Below, one piece after another: positions 6,130-14,000 of a DNA stretch of 14,563 nt. Where the stretch lies: NCBI GenBank assembly GCA_965370045.1, contig CBDUSI010000113.1, positions 1 through 14,563 on the forward strand, written 5' to 3'. The DNA is from CAZONU01 sp965370045. GTDB taxonomy: Bacteria; Planctomycetota; SZUA-567; JAKLDR01. Made by a program: the position numbers and the translations under genes. Position 1 is the stretch's first letter. Each line of letters begins with the position of its first letter. Under the pieces are notes generated by a model. That model did not search any database. It saw only the letters and a program-made list of their open reading frames with translations, and was not told the origin of the DNA.

Positions 6130-7611
6130 CTATTCCTTCAAGTTGCGGATCACGATATTGTCGAAGCGCGTCTGGGAGTCGAAGGTCCGCAGTCGGAAGT
6201 GGCCTTTGAGCTTGCCCAGGCCCGGGAGCGTCAGCCGCGGAAGCTTCTTCTTGCCCACCGAGAGCGCGAAGGCGTCCCCCTTGACCCCGCAGCGGATCCT
6301 GACCTTCTTGCCGCGCGGCAGGCGGAACTTCTCGTCCTTGACCGACCTCTTCTCCTCGCCGATGACGGCGAAGGCCGAGTAGCCATCGGCCGGGCTGAAG
6401 ACGAAGCCGAAGGAGTTCTTGGCGTCCTGCACGAAGACCACCGAGACCAGCCCCTTGGAGCTCTTGGTGGACATCTCGAAGAAGAAGCGGACCTCCTTGG
6501 AGTTGTACTCGTGCCGGCTCAGGGTCAGCTGGCCCTCGCCGCTGGCGGCCTCCTGGACCAGCTGTCCCTTGACGATGCGCCAGCGTCCCCCGCCGGCCCG
6601 CCAGTCCATGAGCTGCAGCCCGGAGCTGAAGTCGTAGGCCGCCCGGTTGAGGTTCCCGGAAATGAGGTCCAGGTAATAGCTGGCCTCCTCGGACAGCTCC
6701 TGGCGCTTCCGGGCGATCTTCAGCCGCGCGACGCCGGCCTTCTTGAACCCCCGACGGAAGAGCAGGATGCCCAAGGCCAGCTGCTCGCTGGCGTCGAGCG
6801 CGTAGAGGTCCAGTATCTCCAGGAGCTTCTTGGGATGCTCGCCGGCCTTCTTGGGGAGCAGCTCGGCCCAGGTGTAGGTCTTGCCGGCGCCGCTCACCGT
6901 GCAGATGAAGCCGGTGGCGTCGGCCTTGACTATCTTGCCGCGCACGTACCAGCCGGAGAGGTCCTTGACCTTGAAGGGGGTCTTCCTGGGCTTGTCCTTG
7001 CTCTTCTTCACCTTGGCGGCCAGGCTCGCGAAGAACTCCCGCGCGCCGGCGGCCTCCATGAGCATCCGCGAGGTCGGCTCAGCCCATTTGGTGCCGGCCA
7101 GGTCCCCGCCGGTCTTCCCGGCGAGCTTGGCGGCCTCGGCGAACTTCCACTGTTTGAAGAGCTGGTCGAACTTCTTCTTGACCGCGGCGTGCAGTGGCGC
7201 GGTGGCCTTGTCGTTGCGCTCGATGCCCTCCCGGGCCTTCTTGAGCCACTCGGGGCTGGGCGCGCGGGTGATGATCTCGGTGTAGATCTCCAGGGCCAGG
7301 TCGAAGCGCCGGCGGCCGCTGAAGGCGCGGGCGTTGGCCTGGAGGGCCTTGATCTGCTTCTCGGCGAACTCCTCGAGTCCGGCCATCTTCTTGCGGGCGG
7401 CGGCGGCGCGCGTCGAGGCCGGGAAGGCGGCCATGAAGGCGCGCAGGGAGCGGCGCGCCGCGTCGTAATCGCTTCTGAACTTGTGGGCCTCGACCTGCTT
7501 CTCGCAGGCAGCCCAGGCCGCCGCCTCCGGATCGGGCGGCGCCCCGCACAGTGCACTTGTGCAGCCCAGAAGAACCGCCGTGGCGGCGAGGGCGAGAATT
7601 CTCGTTCTCAT
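6130..7611 (-). CDS. Lipoprotein with helical repeat region and C-terminal lectin-like (ConA-like) domain
   Basis: This 493-residue protein begins at ATG 7611 with a lipoprotein signal: MRTR, a hydrophobic core, and lipobox LLGC with Cys17 as the probable lipid-modified residue. Residues 28-200 are helical and resemble TPR-like repeats (FDLALEIYTEII, WKFAEAAKLAG). Residues 213-260 contain a small SH3-like stretch (DLSGWYVRGKIVKADATGFICTV). Residues 328-491 look like a jelly-roll domain of the DUF1080/LamG kind: DFSSGLQLMDWRAGGGRW, WRIVKGQLV, FGFVFSPADGYSAF and a closing TRFDNIVIR. That fold usually binds or cleaves carbohydrates, but I see no assignable catalytic residues. Ribosome site AAGAG is weak; the gene follows the TPR gene by 62 bases and is probably in its operon. 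It converges on the Kelch chimera with only nine bases between stop codons. Confidence 0.8.
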   Translation of the reverse strand: MRTRILALAATAVLLGCTSALCGAPPDPEAAAWAACEKQVEAHKFRSDYDAARRSLRAFMAAFPASTRAAAARKKMAGLEEFAEKQIKALQANARAFSGRRRFDLALEIYTEIITRAPSPEWLKKAREGIERNDKATAPLHAAVKKKFDQLFKQWKFAEAAKLAGKTGGDLAGTKWAEPTSRMLMEAAGAREFFASLAAKVKKSKDKPRKTPFKVKDLSGWYVRGKIVKADATGFICTVSGAGKTYTWAELLPKKAGEHPKKLLEILDLYALDASEQLALGILLFRRGFKKAGVARLKIARKRQELSEEASYYLDLISGNLNRAAYDFSSGLQLMDWRAGGGRWRIVKGQLVQEAASGEGQLTLSRHEYNSKEVRFFFEMSTKSSKGLVSVVFVQDAKNSFGFVFSPADGYSAFAVIGEEKRSVKDEKFRLPRGKKVRIRCGVKGDAFALSVGKKKLPRLTLPGLGKLKGHFRLRTFDSQTRFDNIVIRNLKE

Positions 7612-7673
7612 CAGTCTCTTAAACAGATGACGCGCCTCGGGCGCTACTATTCGTCCGCATTTTTCTGGGCGGG

Positions 7674-8828
7674 CTAGCGTTTGACGCTGCCCAGGCCCCA
7701 CAACGGGAAATTGAGGTGGGAGTGCTCCCGGGCGTACCAGGCAACCTGCTCGTCGATGCCCGCCTCTCCTTTCCAGTGCGCGGCGAAGTCGGCCAGCAGA
7801 CGCTCGGCGGGGTCGTCCTCCGGCGCACCGCCGGCGGTCAGCCAGTAAGGCCGTGCCTCCGAAAGCAGCCCCACTACCTGGGGCAGCGAGCGGTAGTCCA
7901 TGTTGCGGGCGCAGGCCGGGGCCAGAGCCATGATGAACGTGAAGATGGTGCAGTCGACGTCTTCCAGGGCGTCCAGGGCCGCGAAGTACTCGCGGGCGTC
8001 GGACAGCGCCGCGGCGACCAGCAGCACCCGCCCGGGTCCGGCGAGCTCGTCGGGCCGCCAGTAGGGCAGGTCCAGCCGGTCGGCCAGCGCCGCGGCCAGC
8101 GGTTCCGACTCCGGGTCGACCGCCGCGACCGCGGTGAACCGCCAGCGGAAGGTACGGCTCAGCTCCAGAAAGCGGCCGCATGTTACCGCGGCTTCCTCGG
8201 GGCGGCCGAAGCGACGCCGATCCTCGACGGGCAGGCGCAGCCCATCGTCACCCGCCGAACCCAGCAGCATGGCCCCGAAGTCGAGGTAGATCTGCTCCTT
8301 GACCCCCAGGCCGGCGATGCCGCCGCGTTCGGCCAGGGGCTCCGCGAACTCCCGGTAGCGGGGCAGCGCCGACTCGCGCAGGAAGCCGACGTAGTGCTGG
8401 TCGGCGTCGAGCTCCGCGGCGCGCTCGACGTGGCCGGCGGCCTCCTCGACCTTCCCGCGGTTGAGCAGGATGGCCCCCAGGCCCAGGTGGGCGTCGGCCA
8501 TCTCCGGGTTGACCGAGAGCGCCTTGCGGTAGAGCATCTCGGCGCGCTCGGGGCGGTCGCGGCCCTCGTAGATCCAGCCCAGGTTGTAGTAGGCCAGGGG
8601 GTGTCCGGCCACCCGAATGGCCTTGCGCAGGTTCTCCACGGCGCGGCGCTCGTCGCCCAGGCGCAGCTGGATGTAGGCCATCTCCACGTAGGCGTCGCCG
8701 AAGGCGGGGTCCTCGGTAATGGACTTCTCGTAGTGTTCGAGCGCGGCCTCCAGCTCGCCGTTGTCCTCGAGCTTGACGCCCTGCTCGTAGAACTCCTCGG
8801 CTCTCGCGGAGTCGGAGTAGTTTCTCAC
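7674..8828 (-). CDS. TPR-repeat protein with an unrecognised C-terminal domain
   Basis: This 384-residue protein lacks a signal peptide and is probably cytoplasmic. Residues 9-144 carry about four tetratricopeptide repeats (AEEFYEQGVKLEDNGELEAAL, ALEHYEKSITEDPAFGDAY, LAYYNLGWIYEGRDRPERAE, AHLGLGAILLNRGKVEEAA), a fold that mediates protein contacts. Residues 170-330 do not match a family I know with certainty. The run FTAVAAVDPESEPLAAALADRL, then GRVLLVAAALSDAREYFAAL, loosely resembles the core strands of a phosphoribosyltransferase fold but lacks the acidic PRPP motif, so it would be a non-catalytic relative at best. The start is GTG at 8828, with AAAAAGG about ten bases upstream. A perfect -10 TATAAT lies about 38 bases upstream, so this gene and the lipoprotein gene after it may form a sub-operon. 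The role is unknown. Confidence 0.8.
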   Translation of the reverse strand: MRNYSDSARAEEFYEQGVKLEDNGELEAALEHYEKSITEDPAFGDAYVEMAYIQLRLGDERRAVENLRKAIRVAGHPLAYYNLGWIYEGRDRPERAEMLYRKALSVNPEMADAHLGLGAILLNRGKVEEAAGHVERAAELDADQHYVGFLRESALPRYREFAEPLAERGGIAGLGVKEQIYLDFGAMLLGSAGDDGLRLPVEDRRRFGRPEEAAVTCGRFLELSRTFRWRFTAVAAVDPESEPLAAALADRLDLPYWRPDELAGPGRVLLVAAALSDAREYFAALDALEDVDCTIFTFIMALAPACARNMDYRSLPQVVGLLSEARPYWLTAGGAPEDDPAERLLADFAAHWKGEAGIDEQVAWYAREHSHLNFPLWGLGSVKR

Positions 8829-8865
8829 CGGGTCCGGACCTTTTTGGGCATCACAATGGGCGAAG

Positions 8866-8893
8866 ATTATAGGATAGAGTGACTTAGACGCAA
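8866..8893 (-). promoter_or_regulatory. Candidate internal promoter for the TPR and lipoprotein genes
   Basis: On the minus strand a perfect -10 TATAAT (8866-8871) is preceded, at 16 bases, by TTGCGT (8888-8893), which matches the -35 consensus at its first three bases. Such an AT-rich box is conspicuous in this GC-rich DNA and lies in the 79-base gap between the STAS and TPR genes. Initiation would be near 8859. Confidence 0.5.
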
Positions 8894-8907
8894 CAGGAAA
8901 GCACCGC

Positions 8908-9231
8908 CTATGCGTCCTTGCTGATCTCTATCAGGCCGGGGGCGACCTTCTCCAGCGTGCTGGCCACCCTCCCCCCGGCGGCCACCACCAGCCGTCGGCC
9001 GGCCAGGTGCGCCTCGGAGTTGGCGTAGAGCAGCACGCCGATGAAGCCGCTGTGAACGCGCGAGAGCTCGCGCAGGTCCAGGGTCAGGGTCTGCTGGCCG
9101 GTGTGCAGCAGCTCCCGGCAAGCCTCCTCGAAAGCCTCCAGGCTGTCGAGGTCCAGCCGCTCGCAGAGGACCTTGAGCGTGGCGCTCTGTTCCTCGGGCA
9201 GGTTCACGATTCGCAGGTCGTCGTTGGGCAT
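8908..9231 (-). CDS. Single-domain STAS protein, anti-sigma-factor antagonist type
   Basis: This 107-residue protein is almost wholly a STAS domain, the usual size for SpoIIAA/RsbV-like antagonists. TLDLRELSRVHSGFIGVLLYA carries the characteristic strand, turn and helix, with Ser61 at the position phosphorylated in that family. It is followed by LAGRRLVVAAGG and a C-terminal segment APGLIEI. Such proteins bind an anti-sigma or switch kinase in the unphosphorylated form (family knowledge). The ATG at 9231 has GGGAG seven bases upstream. It lies between a zinc-ribbon membrane protein gene (43 bases upstream) and the TPR gene. No partner kinase or phosphatase is visible. It differs from the STAS protein at 2997, which has an extra N-terminal domain. 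Its target is unknown; either sigma chimera in the window is a candidate by proximity only. Confidence 0.85.
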   Translation of the reverse strand: MPNDDLRIVNLPEEQSATLKVLCERLDLDSLEAFEEACRELLHTGQQTLTLDLRELSRVHSGFIGVLLYANSEAHLAGRRLVVAAGGRVASTLEKVAPGLIEISKDA

Positions 9232-9274
9232 GCAAGTGCTCCCGATGTCATCTCCGGCGCCGGAATTACGGAAA

Positions 9275-9628
9275 TCAGGCGTTGGCCATGGACCCCACGC
9301 AGAACAGCCCCCACCAGAGCAGGTTGCCGGCGATGAAGGCCAGCCAGCCGTGGCGGTTGATGGTCTGGGCCTTGTGGGGGTACTCGTCCTTCCAGGAGTA
9401 GTACATTATCGACGACAGGGCCACTATGACCCAGCTGCCTACGTAGGGAACAATCACCGACAGCCAGATGACTGCGAACCATCCGCCGGCGAGCTTGTCG
9501 TCACCCGCCGGGCCGCCTCGGGGCGTGCTGCCGTCGAGGAACTCGCCGCAGTGCCTGCACTTGGCGGCAACGGCCAGGATCTCCTCGCCGCACATCGGAC
9601 ACCTTTTCGTGGCCTGCTGTGCTTCCAT
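9275..9628 (-). CDS. Small zinc-ribbon membrane protein
   Basis: This 117-residue protein begins with a zinc ribbon (RCPMCGEEILAVAAKCRHCGEFL, with cysteines 10, 13, 24 and 27 in CxxC...CxxC spacing). The sequence is of the widespread type in which a 'CP.CgeeI...A.kC.hCg' ribbon heads a small membrane protein. Two hydrophobic segments follow, about 49-76 (one long or two short passes) and 95-115. The ribbon is probably cytoplasmic. The ATG at 9628 has AGAGGA eight bases upstream. It lies 27 bases after the panE-like gene and 43 before the STAS gene, all in one direction. The function of this family is not established; I make no claim beyond an integral membrane zinc-ribbon protein. Confidence 0.8.
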   Translation of the reverse strand: MEAQQATKRCPMCGEEILAVAAKCRHCGEFLDGSTPRGGPAGDDKLAGGWFAVIWLSVIVPYVGSWVIVALSSIMYYSWKDEYPHKAQTINRHGWLAFIAGNLLWWGLFCVGSMANA

Positions 9629-9655
9629 CTTCGCCGTCCTCTTCGCCTTCCGCGC

Positions 9656-10564
9656 TCAACCGTCCCCGGGGCCCCGCGCGCGGATCAGCGCGGCCAGCGC
9701 GGCGTTGACCGGCGCCTCCATCCCCAGCTCCGCCGAACGCTCGGACACGAAGCCGTTCAGGAAACCCACCTCGGTCTCGCGTCCGAGCAGGACGTCCTGA
9801 AGCATGCTGGAGCGGTTGCGGCTGGCCCCCAGCTGCTCGTCGACCCGCGCGGCGAGGTCGGCGGGCAACTCGTGGCCCTCGGCGGCGGCCAGCGCGCGGA
9901 CCTCCGCGACTATCCGGCCGCGCAGCCCGGCCAGCCCCGAGGTCATCACCTCGCAGTTGCGCACGCCGAGCAGCGCGGTCAGCGGATTGACCACGCAGTT
10001 GGCGGCCAGCTTCTTCCAGAGGGCCTTCTCGAAGTCGGGGCTCTCGGCGACCTCGATTCCCGCGCGGCCGAAGAGTTCCATGATCTCCGCGGCGCGCGCG
10101 CCCTTCTCGAAACTGAGCCCCCCGCCCCAGTACTCCACCTTGCCGGCCTCGCGGAAGTCCACCCCGCAGGAGGCCGTGGCCCGGACCACTTCGAGCTCAC
10201 GCCCGGCGCCCTGCAAAAGAAGCTCTCGCCCCACCAGGCCGTTCTGGGCCACCAGGAAGACGGTGTCCGGCCGGGCCATCCCGGCGAGTTCCCGCCCGGC
10301 CCGAGCCGCGGCGGTGAGCTTCACGGCGACCAGCACCAGATCGCCCTCGCCCAGGGCGGAGATGCCGGTGACCGCCTGGACCTTGCCGGGCGGCACGAAG
10401 ATGTCCGCCTGGCCCCCGACGAACAACCCCCGGCCCTTGACCGCCTCGACGTGCTCGCGCCGGGCGATCAGGGTCACGGGAAGTACCGACGAGAGGCGCG
10501 CGCCCAGGTAGCTGCCCACCGCGCCCGCGCCGTAGACTATCGCCCGCTTGAAGGCCACCTGCAT
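9656..10564 (-). CDS. panE: 2-dehydropantoate 2-reductase family protein (ketopantoate reductase)
   Basis: This 302-residue protein has the normal length for the ApbA/PanE family, which reduces 2-dehydropantoate to pantoate with NADPH in pantothenate (coenzyme A) synthesis. Seen: nucleotide-binding GAGAVG (12-17) after the first strand; VAQNGLVG (105-112); the C-terminal catalytic region LWKKLAANCVVNPLTALLG (182-200), whose lysine and asparagines match the family's active-site pattern; SSMLQDVLLGRETEVGFLNG (252-271); and APVN (284-287). The start ATG at 10562-10564 overlaps the acpS stop as TAATG, implying translational coupling. The pairing with acpS makes sense since AcpS uses coenzyme A, the end product of the pathway. 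The family also contains paralogues with other substrates, and no panB or panC is nearby, so the exact substrate is less certain than the family. Confidence 0.9.
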   Translation of the reverse strand: MQVAFKRAIVYGAGAVGSYLGARLSSVLPVTLIARREHVEAVKGRGLFVGGQADIFVPPGKVQAVTGISALGEGDLVLVAVKLTAAARAGRELAGMARPDTVFLVAQNGLVGRELLLQGAGRELEVVRATASCGVDFREAGKVEYWGGGLSFEKGARAAEIMELFGRAGIEVAESPDFEKALWKKLAANCVVNPLTALLGVRNCEVMTSGLAGLRGRIVAEVRALAAAEGHELPADLAARVDEQLGASRNRSSMLQDVLLGRETEVGFLNGFVSERSAELGMEAPVNAALAALIRARGPGDG

Positions 10565-10953
10565 TACCCCTCTATGACCGCGCTGGCCGCGGCCATGCCC
10601 GAAGTGTGGGTTATGGAAATGTGCACGGACTTGCCGCCCATGGCCGACAGGCGCTCGGCGGCGGCGCCGGAGAGTCGCACCTCGGGACGCGCACCCTCGG
10701 CGGAGAGCACCTCGACCAGTTTCCAGGAAACCCCCTGGGCCCACCCGGTGCCCAGGGCCTTGAAGACCGCCTCCTTGGCGGCGAAGCGCCCGGAGAGGTG
10801 CTGGTCGCGCGCGGCCTTGCCGACAGAGTACTCCAGCTCCCCGGGAGTGAAGACCCGCGAGAGGAAGCGCTGGCCGTGCTTGCCGGCCAGCTCCGCGATG
10901 CGGGCCACTTCCACCAGGTCGATGCCGGTGCCCAGGATCATGAGGACCAGCAT
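10564..10953 (-). CDS. acpS: Holo-[acyl-carrier-protein] synthase
   Basis: AcpS transfers 4'-phosphopantetheine from coenzyme A to the serine of acyl carrier protein, activating it for fatty acid synthesis in the cytoplasm. The 129 residues match the family's usual length. Seen: GTGIDLVEVARI near the N-terminus with the metal-binding Asp12; RVFTPGELEY; LSGRFAAKEAVFKALGTG with the metal-binding Glu61; and HISITHTSGMAAASAV at the C-terminus. Two starts are possible: ATG at 10953, or the internal ATG at 10941 (M5), which gives the typical 'MI-G-GID' beginning. Neither has a strong ribosome site. The stop overlaps the start of the panE-like gene. It appears to be the first gene of the minus-strand run ending at 6130. 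I found no convincing promoter in the 140 bases upstream. Confidence 0.95.
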   Translation of the reverse strand: MLVLMILGTGIDLVEVARIAELAGKHGQRFLSRVFTPGELEYSVGKAARDQHLSGRFAAKEAVFKALGTGWAQGVSWKLVEVLSAEGARPEVRLSGAAAERLSAMGGKSVHISITHTSGMAAASAVIEG

Positions 10954-10979
10954 ACCCGCCCGGGGCGCGAATTTCCAGA

Positions 10980-11003
10980 AGAGAGCCGGCGGGCGGGCTC
11001 TTT
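10980..11003. terminator. Hairpin between the sigma-propeller gene and acpS
   Basis: A 6-bp stem AGAGCC (10982-10987) / GGCTCT (10996-11001) has an 8-base loop and can extend through a G-U and an A-U pair. The T-run is on the plus-strand side; on the minus strand the hairpin is followed only by CTTCTGG. It may be a weak terminator or a leader structure for acpS. Confidence 0.3.
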
Positions 11004-11046
11004 AACCCGGCCGATCGGATTGCCCGGTGGCAGCCGGGGGGCTGAG

Positions 11047-11073
11047 AAAACCGCCATCTCACTCCGGGGCGGT
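11047..11073 (-). terminator. Candidate intrinsic terminator of the sigma-propeller gene
   Basis: On the minus strand, ACCGCC (11068-11073) pairs with GGCGGT (11050-11055) across a 12-base loop and is followed by TTT then CTC. It starts about 20 bases beyond the stop codon at 11093-11095. The stem is short, so this is a moderate call. Confidence 0.4.
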
Positions 11074-11092
11074 CCGGAGCAGGCGCTCGGCG

Positions 11093-14000
11093 CTAGCGGA
11101 CTTTGACCTCCACCACCTCTTCGGCGACGTAACCCAGCTTGACCCGCACCATCCGGAAGCGCAGGTAGTCCGCGATGTAGCAGGCCAGGTCGGAGGCCGC
11201 GACCACGGTCGGCCATCCCAGCTCGACGCCGCTCTTCTTGCCGGCGGCACCCCGCCCCCCGATAAAGAGGATGGTATTGGCGTTGCTGTCGGTGACCTCG
11301 ATGCGGCCGTAGACGGCGTCGGGGATGAACAGCCGCCCGAAGTCGTCCAGGTCGAAGCGGGCGTTGCGGCACGAGCATCCCGGCCCGCCCCGGTCGTCGC
11401 TGACCCGCGAGAGCATCGGCGAGTAGCCCGGGTGAATCCACTTGGCGCCCTGGGCGGAGTACTTCTGCAGGCGGGCGCGGTAGTCCGGGCAGACCAGGTC
11501 GCCCGCCGGGTCGGGCTTGATGATGCCGCCGGCCGGGCCGAACTTGACGATCGAGCCGTAGACGTGCTTGAAGAGCTTGCGCGGCCGCTCCGGCATCTTC
11601 GAGGCCAGCGACTTGGGTGGGAGCGCGTCCGGCGGCTGGATCGTGCAGCCCACGTAGACGTTGCCCTGGCGGTCGACGCGGACGCCGGCGGCCGACGTCC
11701 TGATCTCGATGAAGCCGAAGTTCTTGATCCGGCCGTCGCTGCCGATGCGCGTGACCTGGTTCTGGGGCGAGGTGTGCGGTATGTAGTGATGGACCATGTA
11801 GACGTCACCGTCGGCCCCCACGGAGATGCCCCGGTGGGGGTTGCTGTGCGCGCCCCACAGCTCGGGGATGAAGTTCCGACCCATGGCCCCGAAGGGCATG
11901 GGCTTGCCGTCCCTGCCGAAGCGCCACACCTCGTTGGGGCCGCCGATGTAAAGCAGGCCGTCGCGCGGCGAGACGGCAATCTCGCCGTTTCCGCCGCCCT
12001 TCAAGACAAAGGGCTGCTTGCCCTGGAGCTTCAGGTCCCTCAGCTTCTTGCCGGTCCGGCCGTCGTAAACGTAGCGCGTCTGGAGGTAGAGCTCCTCCCG
12101 CTCACGGTCGATGGTGATGAAGTTCATGGTACCCCGGCTGAAGTGCCCCAGCGTCCGGCCGATCTTGGGGTTGGGCAGCTTGTCCACGTCCAGGCCCTTG
12201 TCGGTCGGCGTCTTGTCCTGGTACCAGTAGTTCTTCTTGTCGATGGGAATGGCGTAGTGGAAGGCGGGCTCGAGCCCCAGGGACACTTTCGCCTTGTAGC
12301 CCCCCGCCCCCACCGGCTTGCCGGAATCGTCCTTGTGATCCCAGGTGATGGTCTGGGCGAGAGAATCCTTCTTGAAGGGCTTGGGAGGATTCGGCCCCAG
12401 CACCCCGGACGCCAGGTGCCGGATCGTCTTCCCCTTCGAGTCGAGGATCGCGACGATGACGTCCGTGCGCGCCGACACTTCGAATGAAATCCGGGTCTCT
12501 TTCCCGGCCTGCTTGATGCTCGGCTTCCGGGTGAAGCTCAGCGCGCTCCCGGCCGTTCGGACCGGAGCGGTGGAGACCACCACCGGTTTGTCCTCGGGGT
12601 GCTTCACGGGACGCAGGTCGGCCCAGTGCTCCATGCGCGGGGCGTCGAAGGCCTTGAACGCCTGCGCCCGCATCTCCTTGGGTTTGTGCCAGCCGGTGCG
12701 GGTCCCCGCCAGTCCGATGAGCCTGCTTCCCTGGCCGGTGACCAGCTTGTTGTCGATCTTGCCGGCCTCGAACTCGAGGTGGCCGAAGCTTTCCGGAAAT
12801 ACGAGCTGCACCCAGCCGCGCCCGCAGGCGTAGGCGTTGAGATAGTTCGGATATGTCTCGAAGAGCGGCTTCCAGGTGGCCATGTGGTCGTACTGGGGGC
12901 GCATGTTCTTGCCGCTCACGTTGGCCATTCCGGTCCAGTAGATAGAAAACTTGGCTTTGCCCCTCTCCTCGCCCCATTGTACGCGGCGAAGGTCCAGGCC
13001 CACGACCTTGGGGAAGCCGTCGGCCGGGTGGCGCAGCAATCCCTTGAGGGGTATCTTCAGCTCCGCACTCCAGGACTTCCCGGCCTTGTCGATCTTGGCC
13101 GCGGACGTGGCCGCAGGCAGTGCGAGATCCCTCAAGATCAGGTCGTAGCGCATCGGCCAGGTGAAGGACTTGTAGAGCTCGCCCTTGGCGTTGACGAAGA
13201 ACACATAGTAGTTGTAGAGGCCCCACCGGCCCATGTCCAACGCCACCGCCACGTAGTCCCCGCCCATCACGTGCGCGTTCTTGCAGCGCCGGCGCTTGAA
13301 CCGGGCGTTCTCGTACACCCAGGGGCCTTGGGGGTGGCTCTCGGCGCAGCGGAAGGAAACGTAGAGATTCTCCTGGTCGGTGAGGATCTTGACCTCGGTG
13401 GCGTCCTTGGGCTTCTCGCCCTTCTTGCGGCGCTCCGCGTCGCAGTAACCGCCCAACTTGAGCGGCAAGGCCTGCTTCCAGACCGGGTCCGAGAGGTCGC
13501 CGTCCACGGCAGGCCCCTTCTCGGCAGCCGGGACCTTGGGCAGGCCGGCCTTCTTCCCGGGGGCCTTGGGCGGGCCGGCCTTCTTCCCGGGGGCCTTGGG
13601 TTCACCCGCAGCCAACTGCTTCACGGCCAGCGCTCCGCCCCCGCCAACCACCGCCGCGGCGCACAGGAGTATCGCCGCAGCACTGATCTTGATCCACATC
13701 ATCGCTTTCATAGCGCCCTCCGCCAACAGAATCGTCTTGCCCCCGGCCGCGCCGGCCGCGGCACCTGCCGCGGCGAGCTTCGAAACGGCCGCCAGGGATG
13801 GAAGGAGTGCGGCCGGCACCGCCGCGCCAGCCTCGGCCTCCAGCAGTCCCGCGAGTGCCGCAGCACCCAGGACCGGGCCCTTGCGCGACAGTCTTTCCCG
13901 CAGGCGCTCCAGGCCCTTCCTGGCCCGCCAGGCCAGCGTGCCCTGCGGGCAGCCGGCGACGCCGGCGGCCTCCTCCTGGCTGCGGTCCTCCATGTAGCGC

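Noticed and set aside
7612..8181. In-frame upstream extension of the lipoprotein gene
   Set aside because: The extension is Arg/Gly/Ala-rich, overlaps the TPR gene, and would bury the clear lipoprotein signal peptide that begins at 7611.
6199..8882. Two long plus-strand frames (6199-7677 and 7716-8882)
   Set aside because: Both lie opposite motif-bearing minus-strand genes and have no recognisable domain.
9253..9264. 12-bp palindrome TCCGGCGCCGGA between the zinc-ribbon and STAS genes
   Set aside because: Perfect, but without loop or U-run and with no promoter beside it; short GC palindromes are expected by chance at this composition.
9101..11005. 634-codon plus-strand open frame across STAS, zinc-ribbon, panE-like and acpS genes
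   Set aside because: It covers four well-supported minus-strand genes and their gaps; no motif.
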